Of a stretch of DNA of 64,000 nucleotides, positions 1 to 11,195 are shown one piece after another. Location: positions 13,691,736 to 13,755,735 of the forward strand of contig JAVDOI010000016.1 in assembly GCA_032191485.1 (NCBI GenBank). Reading direction: 5' to 3'. Numbering within the stretch: position 1 is the first letter of the stretch; each line of letters starts with the position of its first letter. A model generated the notes under the pieces. That model had not been told where the DNA came from. It worked only from the letters and a program-made list of their open reading frames with translations, and made no database searches. The DNA comes from Leptoclinus maculatus. Its lineage: Eukaryota > Chordata > Actinopteri > Perciformes > Stichaeidae. Made by a program: the position numbers and the translations under genes.

Positions 1-38
1 CTTTTCTCTAAAAATAAGAGGAAAAGCAGTTACTCCTC

Positions 39-64
39 TGCCTCTATGGACCAGCCTCCCCTGG
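39..64 (+). mobile_element. Possible right end of a hAT-type element
   Basis: Sixteen consecutive bases at 41-56 (CCTCTATGGACCAGCC) are identical to 17326-17341, which lie at the right terminus of the complete hAT-type element at 16146-17348. The following bases (TCCCCTGG) resemble that element's terminus (GCCACTGG) with mismatches. The simplest reading is that the window opens on the last bases of a diverged copy whose body lies upstream. No target duplication can be tested because the other end is not in the window. Confidence 0.4.
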
Positions 65-1020
65 TATGCATACTACTTAAAACTGCAGTTAAAAACTAGA
101 GTTGGATTTGTGGCACGGGGGCTGAAGTTAGACATGCTAGGAGCAAACACTCTTTATGCGGTTGTTCCCAGGGCCGTAAAGGAATGCCAGGTTAGGTTAC
201 CCCAGCTCATGTGACACTGTCGTTGGAAACCTGGAGTCTGACAGCTGTGGACAACTCGGTGCCAAACCCCAACCGTGTTGAACTCCCTTGGACAATAGTG
301 CCGGCCCCGGCCCTCACATTTAGTGTTGTTTTAACTGCTCCGTCTTGTTGTTGCAGCATTCCCTGTCTGAACAACCTGAAGTACACAGTCTGCATTCTTT
401 ACATGACGTGGGTACTGATTTTTCTGCTCTGGAGTCTCCTATACTGCAGATATCTAATAAAATGCTTAATTTCTTTCCTAGTGTAACTAATAAACTCAAC
501 CCTGTTTTCAATCCTAAACCCAACCCTAAAATGAGTTTCACGAGTTTCACTTTAAACTCCACAGATGTCCTATCAAATTGTGCTACGTTGACAGGACATG
601 GAGTGTCAACAAAGACTTATTCAAATGAGGTGTGACAAGCTGCCCTGCGTGGTTTCCAGGTCTCTTTATTAGTTTGCATGTCGTAGCTATAATAGTTCGT
701 ATTTCCTCACAGCACGAGGAATGGACGCGCATGCATGATGTGGTCTGTGTTAAGCTGTATTGTTCTTGTGGTGTATTGACTGGATCAGTACCTGTGGACT
801 TAAGGTGTCCAGAAAAAAGGGCGCCGGCATATCATCAAGGTACCACTGTAAGCAACGTCTTTCAAGATAACATTGCTGTCATATGGAAACACAGTCGAGA
901 TAGTCCCCACATCGCTCACTGTGATCACAGCCGTTCATTGGATGGTATCCCACCCGATCCACATCCAGCATTTGTGTCTTCTAATAATCCATCTAGGTCT
1001 CTAAAAAAACATCTTTCATT

Positions 1021-1022
<2 letters not shown>

Positions 1023-1054
<32 letters not shown>
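1023..1054 (+). repeat. (TG)16 microsatellite
   Basis: Uninterrupted TG dinucleotides, 32 bases. They create a false Val-Cys run at the end of an overlapping open frame. Confidence 0.98.
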
Positions 1055-1055
<1 letters not shown>

Positions 1056-1343
1056 TGCCCTAATAATCACAGATAAACACAAACCTCCTACTTCTTCCCC
1101 CTGCTTCAATATCGCACTCATTTTTCACCTTTGACTCCTCATCCAGTCTCTGATTACAAACAAGCACTCCGTCAATGTTGCTATTATCGCCTCGTCACCC
1201 AGGTTAGATTACCTTTAGCACCCCAGCTTTACTATTACCGCCACAGGAAAGAGAGGGAGTGAAGGAAAGTGTCAGTAGACGGCAAGGTATGAGAGACTCT
1301 CAGATCTCTCTCTTCCAGCAAAACCAATCCAAAGAGCAGTGCG

Positions 1344-1347
<4 letters not shown>

Positions 1348-1375
<28 letters not shown>
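1348..1375 (+). repeat. (TG)14 microsatellite
   Basis: Uninterrupted TG dinucleotides about 300 bp after the previous TG tract, in the same orientation. Confidence 0.98.
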
Positions 1376-2063
1376 GGCACATTTTAGTTTTACTTGCAGA
1401 GTATAACTTATTCATTAGCGCTCCTGTAAATGCGACTTCACACCACAATGTATATAAAAAAATAAACATTTCTCACTCATGTCTTTCATGTCGTATACGA
1501 GTTAAATTGTTTGTGAAATTGAACACATTTCCATTGGTTCTTTGGGTTCCTGGAAGGAATCAAAGCCTTTCTGTACAACTTGAAACATTATTACCAAAAA
1601 CAACATGACATGTGGTTAATTCCTCCCTGTAAGGGGGTCCGACATCAAAGAGCTCTCATAGCGGGGGCTTAAAAGAGCCATACATCTCTTGTAAAAGAGG
1701 TAGTCAACATGTAACCCACAACCACCAGGAAGCATCTCCTATCAACTAGTGTGCCACCTATCTCAGTGGGTGAGGAGCAAACCGGCTGCCAGAGAAGATA
1801 ACTAATCAAATATGCTCTTTCCTAATTATAAAAGTATGATCCCGCTGCTGACCAGTGCGGGCTCCCCGGTTGGACTACATCAAGAGTCAGAACCAGATGT
1901 GAATTATTGATTTGATACATCATGCTTTGACTCAACATTACTGGAGACCTACCACTTCTTTCATGTTTGGAGTGTGAATTAGCAGGATATGTTAATGAAG
2001 CTGTATTAGTCTGACACATTTCTTTGTTACTGAACATAACGGCCGGCTCTATTTGGAATCAAT

Positions 2064-2068
<5 letters not shown>

Positions 2069-2098
<30 letters not shown>
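2069..2098 (+). repeat. (AC)15 microsatellite
   Basis: Uninterrupted AC dinucleotides, opposite in orientation to the two TG tracts upstream. Confidence 0.98.
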
Positions 2099-2100
<2 letters not shown>

Positions 2101-5100
2101 TCATCCAGACATAATTAAATGTCGACTCCTGAAGAAATTGCCCTCTTTGAGAAGTTAGGGCTAATAAGGGACACACTAATGTTGAGAAAACATGGCGAGA
2201 AAACACAACCCCCAGAGCGAACCTGGCCAATTTCATCATAAATGACTTCCCTGCACAAAGTTCATCTTTGAGTCGCCCAAGAGGGCCTGCTGCATGATGG
2301 TAAAAGATGCCGTTTCTAAGAACAAATCGGCTCGAGGTCAAATCTGGAACAGAAGCACTTTGTTCCGTGCATACGCGTCCCTAAGAAGCAACACCAGCAG
2401 ACAGGACTAGACAAATGTATGTAATTATTGAGCAATCTGAATAGCACGCTTTAAGGCGAGCGAGGAGAGAAAGCATGCATGGCTGCTGCTTCAGACCCTC
2501 GGATCTTCAGGCCAAACTCTCTGGCAAGTCTGTAATTGCAGAAATGAAGAAAGATGGAGCTGTTCAATGAAAGGCCACTGCTTTGGATTAAAATGCATGA
2601 ACAGCCGTTACTATTATACATGGTTATTTAGGTTTGCTGGTGCAAGGAGCTTCTTCAGCAAAGCCTACAGCCTTGTACAATATATTAACATTTGCAAAGA
2701 AGCACACGAAGCATGTGAAACCCACAGAGAGCTATGGAATTAAAAGGTCATTAGAGGGTTTTTTTTTATTTCTTGATCATTAACCTTATTTCATCTGTGA
2801 AAATAGAGGCTGTGGATGTTTGAATTCCTGCAGAAAGTAAAAGGACTACGACAGTGTGATAGGCTACAGGACTGGGAACATCAAGGTTTATATCAGGAAC
2901 TGAGGTCCAAGACATTCTTTGTGAGATTTCCATTGCTGTTAAACTAGGAGCGAGAAACATTTGGGCAACCGTAAAACCAAGCAGCATTTTCTTTATAACA
3001 ATGCTATCTGCTGTTGAGTTGTTGGCACTACAGTACAGAGTATAGCCTACAGCGGTAATATCCAAGCTTATACTCGCCTCACTGCTGTCTACCAACAACT
3101 TGCTCCCTTATCATCAACCTGTGTGTAATACATACTGAATGCAATGTCGTTGGGTAGAACGATCCAAAACTAGCATACATGATACAGTACAAACTGAACT
3201 GTGCCTGTTTGAAAAGCTAACGTATGGTGAGTTACTTTCAGTTGCTGCTACAGTGAGGCGGCATTTGTGTTATACACGTTAGTTATCTTTATTTGCTTTA
3301 TTTGCGTTTGCATCCAGCTTTCCTTTAATGTATCCTTTTACTTCTTGCTGCTGCTTCAGCCCCAATTTTCCCAAAAAAAAAACCTACTGCCGCTGCGCCT
3401 CTGAACAATAGGTCAGTTGGCTGCCGTTGTTGGATTTCTAAATTGATGAGAGTATATTGTAAGAAGACACAGCAAAGTCTGGCCGATACACCCGTCTGTG
3501 ATAAGACCTAATGCCACAGCTATCTTACTCGGAGAGGAGTGCAATTAGGTATCTCGTTTCTGCAAAGTTAAATAACTCAGCAATATCAATGTTATACATT
3601 TTCAGATAGAAGAAAGACAGCTTCATTATGATAGAATGTATATTAAAAGAAACAGAATTGCTTTCTGTCCCATTATGCAGCAGACAATATATCTTTTCAT
3701 TTACAACAAATGTTGAAAAATACTAAATAAGACATGCAGTGTGTTCATCAACGGCAGTTAAACATTAGAATATGCAAGATACACTTAAAACCACGGGGTT
3801 CTCTGCAGGTCTTCTCACATGTACTTAGCTGTTTTATGTCGCTCCACTAAATACGTTTTATCTGTGCACCCAGTGGGGAAAGGAGCTGGATTTGAACACA
3901 CACAAAAGTTAAGTTAAATGAATGTTTTTTCATCATAAGCATCACTGTGATGTCTGCCTGGAAAAAAAGAAGAAGCCAGAAAGAATTAAGGTTTAGCCTC
4001 AAAATCAATACAATGATAGGTGTTTTTCTTTTCTTTCAAAAGAGATTACCAGAGAGTTCTCCAAGATCATTATCCCTGTTCTATTACGGTGAAACTGTAA
4101 ACAAGATGATTAAGAATTGAATAAAATCAGTGAGAACTGCTGGTGGGCACAACATGATTATTTGTCTTTTATGAAAGATATTTTAGGGTCAGTGGAGTTT
4201 ATGATCTCTACAGATCAATATGTTGACTTCAGGAGTATAAAAGTCGACTGTGTTAAAGTTTTAATTGAAAGTTACCCAACAATTATACGGACTGCTTTTT
4301 GTACAAAAAAACAAATATATAATTATGGAGATTCCCTTAACTGCAACCTATAATTCAGGGTAATCAAAACACTTGTCGAAAAAAGCCACAGTGTGCCGTG
4401 CTGCTAAAGAAACCATTACCCTTCTGTAACTCAAAGTAAGCAAACAAAAAGAAACAGGCCACAGGGGCCAAAGCTGGCTGTAGCCTGCGTGGAATCCTCT
4501 CCAGTGATTTATCTGACGGGGCCCTGACCACTTTCTTGCAGAATCCCAAAGTGTGCTATCTACTAATTGAGCCTGTGTCAGCGCGGGGGAGATTAAGCGT
4601 CCGCAGCTGCCCTCCGAAACGTCTTCCCCAGGCCCAGCTGTGAGACACAAATCAAAGGCCCCGGCACAGAGACCAACCGGCACAAAACAGAGCCCACCTC
4701 CGTTCAAACCCAAAGCTCAGCACTAATGTCCTGCCGTGAGTAATTGTTTGGCAAATATCTCCGGTATAATGTCTGATCGTGACGGTGAACCAAATCTGAT
4801 ACAGTTTTGACACTGAATTGATGATTCAGATAAATTCTAATGAGTTAGGTGATGTAAGAGATAGATTTGCAATAACCACAGCTGCAGTAGTGCGGCTCTG
4901 CTCCCCTATGGGTCGAACAGTGCATCAACACCTGGCACACTATTCATAGACTTGACTTAATAACGTGCCCAGGATTTGCCTCTTGACTCAAGTGATCTTG
5001 CTGGGCTTTTCTCCCCAGGCTCCGTTGCAGTAAAAAAAGCCTCTAGTAGACCTCTGGGCTCTCTCTGAGCTCCCCACGTCCTCAGTGAAAGGCCTGTCGT

Positions 5101-5492
5101 CCTCCCACTGCCTCCACTTGTAAAAGCCCTGTGTGGTCTCAGTGCTTAACTAGTGGCCATGGCCCGGCTCCACCGTGTGAGGCTCCTTGCTGCAGAGCCA
5201 AGGATTAACAGAAATGGGTCTTTTATAATTATACCGCCATGATTCCAGGCCTTTCCTGCTGGTCCTTTTAATTAAGTAGATCATTTTTCTCAGGGGAAGA
5301 CCGGCGTTAACATACTTACCGGCGATTTCAAAAGCGGCAAAGATCTTGTTAATCAAAATTATTATTTTGTTATGAACTAAAACTTAAAATTAAAAATCGC
5401 ATTTGTGGGCACGCCAGCGCCGCATGTGAGAGGAACAAACATTCATTGGTGGGGGTATGATAATGTAACCGTTGAAGCGTTTTCTCTGTCCT

Positions 5493-5504
5493 CCCCCCCC
5501 CCCC
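5493..5504 (+). repeat. Poly-C run (12)
   Basis: Twelve consecutive C residues followed by a CA/CC-rich stretch. Low complexity only. Confidence 0.9.
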
Positions 5505-6903
5505 ACCACCCACCTCAGTGATGACATGAAGAGCTGCCCCATCTCTTATGGATGGAGGAGAGTCTTGGAGGGTAATAGGGTCTTCTGTCACTCACACCTT
5601 TTGTGACAGGTCTAATAACAAGGGAGACGCCTGATCACTCTACCATCCAACCATTTCACTGAAGGGACCTATCCCTGCCATCCGGTGGGCAGTCACGCTC
5701 CCATGCAGCACCCACCTTTCTCTGGGGAGGTTTTGACAATTCAAATGGAACGCTATAATGGCCTCCACAGTGACAGCTATTCAGATAGCTGCTTGTTCCC
5801 AGCTTGCTTTACTGCCCATTCATTTTAACCCCCGCCCCCACTAATGTAACCTAATGTTTTTATGGCGTACAGAAGAAAGAACAGAAACAGCAGAAGATAT
5901 TCTCCTCACCAAACAATTTATAATATATATAGCATGATGAGTTGACAGATTTTCCACCCAGCTTCAGTACAAATACTATCAATCTAGAGAAAGGCTAAAA
6001 TAATAAAATACATGTGTCAAAATGTTACGCTTTTGGAATTACACACGAGTTATTGCTGCGTTTAAACATCACCCACTTTACTGAAAAAGTACCAACATAT
6101 AGTTCCGGCAGAGGCAGATATCAGTTATTGAGGCTATGATGGAAGCCATTGACCTTCCAGAGATGATATGTGGACTTACAATGCAGTGCAGTGTCACCTG
6201 TGAGAATATTAGTTATCAATTCTGACGTTAAATCTCTCAGGTCAGCATATATGTCAGCTAAGCGCTGGAGCAGCAGTGATGGATGTTAGAAGAATAGCGG
6301 GCTACATTCTTTGTTTTGGAGCTTATCTGATGATTTCCTTACTGCCTCTTGAGCAGGTTATGATCAATTTTTCATGTCTTACACCAAGACAGGATATATT
6401 AAATCCATTTATGGTATAATTGCTAATTCCATTAAAGAAGAGATTAAGATATTATTAAAATCAGATTAATTCTCATATGAAGGCTGACTGTACTTCAGAC
6501 ATTAGACACACACAGGAGATGGAAGAAAGGGAAAGTGAGAATGCAGATGAGCGGCTAAACCTCCGTGTGTATTGAAGCGTTCTTACACAGCAAGTCTTTT
6601 CTTTTACAGTAAACTACATCGTTATAAAATCCATATGTAAGTTTTGGTTAGTGTGACTGCCTATGTATTTACTTAATGTATGTCTGATGGGTAAAAGATG
6701 GGTTTTTTAATCTACATTTGGCAGTGAAATTAATTCCTTATTCAATGCTCACAACCATCGCTCTGCATTACCATCGGATGTTTTGCCTTTGCTGCAGTGG
6801 CAATGTGACCTGATGCCAAAAGTGGGCTTCGTCATGCTTAACTAAAACTCAGGCAAGTAGGTGGTGAAAAGGAACTTACTTGATTTGAAAACAAGAGAAA
6901 AAA

Positions 6904-6940
6904 TGAGTTCCATGTTCCACTTTAGGGAACATGGAACTCA
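6904..6940. repeat. Perfect 15-bp inverted repeat with 7-nt spacer
   Basis: The left arm TGAGTTCCATGTTCC (6904-6918) is exactly complementary to the right arm GGAACATGGAACTCA (6926-6940), separated by ACTTTAG. The arms are of mixed base composition, so this is not a by-product of simple AT repeats. On either strand it would fold into a tight stem-loop. No duplicated flanks or transposon termini were seen around it, and the stem is shorter than a usual microRNA precursor. Function unknown. Confidence 0.9.
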
Positions 6941-7865
6941 CAATAACACAATAAGAGCCTGTGGGAGAAAATAGTGCAGGATTCCACCTGTAGACAGTAG
7001 CTGAGTGGATGGCAAACTTTATAATGAGTCATGGTATCTGTTGCATGAGATTTTCTGCAAAAAGACAAACACACCGCACAAGACTGAATTTACACCTGGC
7101 AGGGATCCTAGAATGAAGCAAACCAGACAACCTCTGGAAGCGACCTGGCAGACTGAATCATTTTCAGATCGCACTGACTTTACACTAACCTCTCCTTTCA
7201 CATATATAATATGTAGGCACAAGTTATGTTTTATTACCAATCTCAAGACAGTGTTTTATCATACAGCAGGACTGCTGTAGTGTGTTTCACTGCAGTGAAA
7301 TCCATGCTTCTTAATGCAAAGGCAAGGAACCGTTCCAGTGTACGGTCTCTGCATTTTGCATTACAACTGTGGATTGAGTCAATGAGAAAGGGGCAAACAA
7401 ACAAAAAGCCGGCTGGCAGAGAGACCTGGCACAGCCTTAGTAAACACACTGATCAGACAGGAAGTGCCAGTTCAGCTCACAGACAGAGACCAGAGGCTTG
7501 GGTCTTTTCTATCTCTGGGGATGCTAGCTTGAGCACGAGTTATCCCGTGAAATAGTGTAGTATTCAAGGAGACTGTTGTTCAGACACTTGGGCTGAAAGG
7601 TCAGGTCCTATCCTTACAATGGCCCAGATGAAGGAAAGTACTGTGATATAGTTGGCCAAAAGTTTCTCTTCTATATTCATCTGAACACTTTTTGGGGCCA
7701 AATGATGTAGCACTATGAGATTCTGCCACCACCTGCATTTGCACTTGGATGCACAAACATTTAGCTGTTTGAGTCAAACACAATGAGCTGTTGGCCAACT
7801 TCACACTAGCGTTACTAATAATCATATGGCAACACATCTTTGAGAAATCTCACAATATGAAGGCC

Positions 7866-8132
7866 CAGAGGTGGGACCAAGTCAATGTTCTTAACAAGTC
7901 ATAACGAACTCTTGACCAATTGTGATGCCACCGTCCGTAAATGCATACCGCAATTCTTTAAAAAAAAATGATATATATACTTTTTTTTTTACGCAAACAA
8001 AATCATCTTTGGGTTTGGGCAAAGGTATCAAGTATTTTCAAATCAAAAGACTCAAATGAAGGCATGAGTCATTGGGGTTAAAGTTCAAGTCAAGTCTGAC
8101 ACTAGTCCAAGTCATTCGAGTCCACACCTCTG
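7866..8132. mobile_element. Short non-autonomous DNA element, CAGAGGTG ends
   Basis: The left end reads CAGAGGTGGGACCAAGTCA and the right end, reverse-complemented, reads CAGAGGTGTGGACTCGAATG, so the first eight bases match and similarity continues. The body is rich in AAGTC/GACTC-type words (AAGTCAAGTC, GAGTCATTG), as in a repeat family I recall as common in fish genomes. No open frame is present. I did not find an exact target-site duplication (flanks TGAAGGCC and AATTACAG differ), so either the boundaries are off by a few bases or the flanks have decayed. Superfamily is uncertain; hAT-like is possible. Confidence 0.6.
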
Positions 8133-8423
8133 AATTACAGCATGAACAAAACACCGAGCAGAAAAACAATACTTCCTTAACAAATAATTCCTAGATGGGC
8201 ACCAATTTAGATCAACTTTGAAATCCTGCAAGGACATTAAAGGTGGAGCTGCTTGCACTTTTCCCACACATCACTGGCTGTCTCTGTCTCACTCAATTCA
8301 CCATGGTACTGTCTCGAAAGATGTCAGCTGTAAAGTTAATTAGTCAGTGTGAACGTGAGCCCAACAATAGCACTTTGCGGGAGCACCAGAATGCTGATAT
8401 TGAGCTTCTCTGCTGGCATGTTA

Positions 8424-8661
8424 AATGGTAAATGGACTTCTAATAGTGTAGCGCTTTAACACTACCAGTCATTCACCCATTCATACACCGATCGCAGGGG
8501 CTACCATGCAAGGTGCCACCTACCCATCAGGGCTCTAACTAACCATTGATACCCATTAATTTTGGGGTTAAGTGTCTTGCCCAAGGACACATCGACATGG
8601 ATTAGCGGAGCCAGGGATTGGACCACCGAACCTCTGATTGACCACTGAACCACAGTCGGCC
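8424..8661 (-). mobile_element. SINE-like repeat with tRNA-type head
   Basis: Read on the minus strand, the element starts with a tRNA-like head. An A-box-like TGGTTCAGTGG is the complement of 8642-8652, and a degraded B-box region is the complement of about 8614-8624. The body follows (complement of GGGGTTAAGTGTCTTGCCCAAGGACACATCGACATG, about 8564-8599). The plus-strand left part (GGTAAATGGACTTCTAATAGTGTAGCGCTTTA) matches from memory the tail of an abundant fish interspersed repeat. It encodes no protein; such elements depend on LINE enzymes. No clear target duplication was seen. It shares its body module with 10981-11195. Confidence 0.65.
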
Positions 8662-10980
8662 TATTATTAGGACTTGCCTTCTGGTAATCGCAACCTATTC
8701 AAGCCAATGTGCACACCAAAGCAAGACACATTGGCAGCTTTAGTCCGTTTAGACAGAAAATAAACCTTGATTCTACACAGTAACGGTTCAAAATTGGTGC
8801 GGTTTTCATTTCAGGGAGCAATATCCTTTGTGATGACATTAAGGAGTAGAAATTGTATCTTAAGAAAAAGCAAGAGAAACTACAGCGATCACTAATCAGT
8901 AAAAGACTAAGGGAACTCAGGGAGCAAAACTGGCCTTGAAGCTGGCGGCGCTATAGTAATAGTAATATTGGAATTTAAATATGCCCAAACAGAGCTTCAA
9001 TATATCTGAAGCCACTGCAGCAGTTGGATTTATCAATACCTGCTTTGTTTTCTAGCCTATGCGATCTGTATACATTAGGTTACGAATCACTGCCTGATAT
9101 ACAGTATGGGCACATTTATGCTGCAGAAAATATAACTAGCATAATAAAATCTTGGCTCACAAAACGACACCCACCGGGGGTCATTACAAGCAACTGTTTT
9201 CCATACTGCTCTTTTTATGAGCACTTTACCACAGGTAAACGCAGCCCGGCCTGATCATCAGTTTGGTACATGGGAGGGATTTATTGTCTCTTGACAATAA
9301 ATCTGATGTCAAAGTCAGCACAGTATAGTATAGATACTGTATGCTCAATAATATGTATACTATACTGCATACCCAACAGCTGCTGAAGACCAGCACTCCC
9401 ACATTTGCATACATATATATGAGATCCAAGCATTTAACCCCCCAGCCATCTCACCGGGACTGTACCAAAATGGAGATCATCCCTCATCCTGCCTACTCCA
9501 CTCCCAATATGAAAAGAGTAGACCCAGAACTACTCATTATATGAAAAAGCTTTTAATGATTTGACAGAGAATCTGCCTTGTTTTAAGAAATGCTACAGTA
9601 CTACCCAAAAATGACATGGTTCACTAAAGTGTCACCATTTTCTTTCTCGAACACTTTTGTATTTCAACCATTTCCTTTATTTTTTTCCACTCACAAAACA
9701 CAATGAGGGACCGACTACTTATTATACATACCAATAAACTAAAGCTAATAAAAACTAGGGCAGATGTTGTTTCCCGTTATCCAGAATTTACCTCCTGTAG
9801 AGAACAAACCAGGGCAGCATTTTCAGAGCAAGTCTGCAAATCAAAAGTGTCATAAAAATAGTGTAATTACATGCATTTGAATTAAGTGTATGGTGGGAAA
9901 CAGTAACACGAGAATGCTCATTCCTTAGTCCGCCGCTCCCCAGCACTTCCATATCAGAACATATCGGAACGGCTCTGTTAATAACTGTAATATACTGTAT
10001 AATGTGTCAGTAAACCAAATGACCACACCATACCTGCCCTCTACACTCATCACTGTGACCCCTCTCAGTGCAATGACTGCATGAACTTTCATGAAAGTCT
10101 GCAACTCTGCAACTCAGTGTGTTGTTATGTCTTATGTTGTTCTTGTGTTAATGCTACTGCTTTCCATCCAAGAGACTGATGGAACTATCTTAATTTCTAT
10201 GAATAGTACTTTATAAATAGTAATACAGTAGAGATAGTAGTGGGAGCAGTATTATGTCAACAACAACAACAGGCTTGTAATTTGAGGTCAAAGCCAAGAA
10301 TAATGGCATCCTCAATATGACTTTGTATTTGCGAGGAAAACTCTAGGCAGGTACAGCAAAATGGTTACTGTGGAGATAAAAAGCCACTTCAACAGATTCC
10401 ACTGGCTGGTCAGCAGTCCATTTACCAGTGAGATGCTCCTACTGATGTACTTCCTTTGAGGCAGCCTCGAATGTTTTGTCTGGTGGTCAGGTGTTCTGGC
10501 ACTCCCATATTAATGAAGGGATGTCAGCAACATACTGGGCCTCTAGCCAGCGAGTACGCTGGGTTTAAGACAGCTAGCCAGGTCCTCTCCAAGCCTATGC
10601 AATCTGCAATGCAAATCAATCAACAGTGTGTGGCCAGTGCAGCAGCACCGCAGAACAGCCTGCCTGAGAGCAGTGAGTCAGTGTTGAAATGAGAAGCCCT
10701 CCCTCTCTGTCAGGTGCCATTGGCTTCTCATCGCCATCGCTCTAATTAGTCGGGGATCCCCTGAGCAGGCAGCGTGATGGAAGACAAGAACACAGATTTA
10801 TACCAGTTCTCCTCAATCACAGAAAATGTTGGAAAAAAGGGGTAAAAGCATGCATACGTCTAATACATTCAGGGACGTCTACAATTGAGCCAGGTAACAT
10901 GATCATTTTGCAACAAACATGAGAACTCTCTTTTTGTGAAGTACAAATTATGGAATGACCCACATTTTGAGCAATGCTAT
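8662..10980. other. Non-coding stretch, no gene recognised
   Basis: AT-leaning DNA with only short overlapping open frames (60-80 codons) and no recognisable domain. It contains an exact 12-bp inverted repeat at 9321-9367. Nothing else stands out. Confidence 0.55.
9321..9367. repeat. 12-bp inverted repeat, 23-nt spacer
   Basis: CAGTATAGTATA (9321-9332) is exactly complementary to TATACTATACTG (9356-9367). Both arms are AT-rich and built from a TATAG/CTATA motif, so slippage of a simple repeat followed by inversion could explain it. It could form a modest hairpin. Confidence 0.75.
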
Positions 10981-11195
10981 ATTACATTACAGTCATTTGG
11001 CAGACGCTTTTATCCAAAGCGACTTACAATTCAGATCCTATCACATTTCTACAGCTACGGGAGCAATTTTGGGGTTAAGTGTCTTTCTTGCTCAAGGACA
11101 CATCGACATGCGACTAGCAGAGCCGGAGCCGGGGATCGAACCGCCGATACTCTGATTGAAGGACGGCCCTGCTCTCCACTTAGCCACAGTCACCC
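10981..11195 (-). mobile_element. SINE-like repeat with good tRNA-type A and B boxes
   Basis: On the minus strand the head has an A box TGGCTAAGTGG (complement of 11176-11186) and a B box GGTTCGATCC (complement of 11133-11142). Both fit the RNA polymerase III internal promoter consensus (TRGYNNANNNG and GGTTCGANNCC). The body follows, then the segment read on the plus strand as CAGTCATTTGGCAGACGCTTTTATCCAAAGCGACTTACAA, a module I recall from many fish genomes. The element encodes no protein. The B box is better preserved than in the copy at 8424-8661. No clear target duplication was seen. Confidence 0.75.

Larger units (their letters stand above)
65..7865. other. Non-coding stretch, no gene recognised
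   Basis: No frame here encodes a recognisable protein. Open frames near 207-635 overlap one another in several frames, and the one at 632-1063 ends by reading through a (TG)n tract. The DNA is of mixed composition with three dinucleotide microsatellites in the first 2.1 kb, a C12 run at 5493-5504 and a perfect hairpin at 6904-6940. The parts between 2.1 and 6.9 kb look like single-copy intergenic or intronic DNA; no transposon ends were seen there. Confidence 0.6.

Noticed and set aside
632..1063. 143-codon open frame
   Set aside because: It ends in a Val-Cys run from (TG)16 and shows no domain.
4348..4713. 121-codon minus-strand frame
   Set aside because: No domain, GC-richer than its surroundings, overlapped by another minus-strand frame; nothing beyond openness supports it.
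9401..9420. Octamer (ATTTGCAT) site as a regulatory element
   Set aside because: An isolated octamer is expected several times by chance in 64 kb; the same word occurs elsewhere in the window.
8424..11195. tRNA genes
   Set aside because: The A and B boxes belong to SINE-like repeats; no cloverleaf with anticodon arm and acceptor stem could be drawn.
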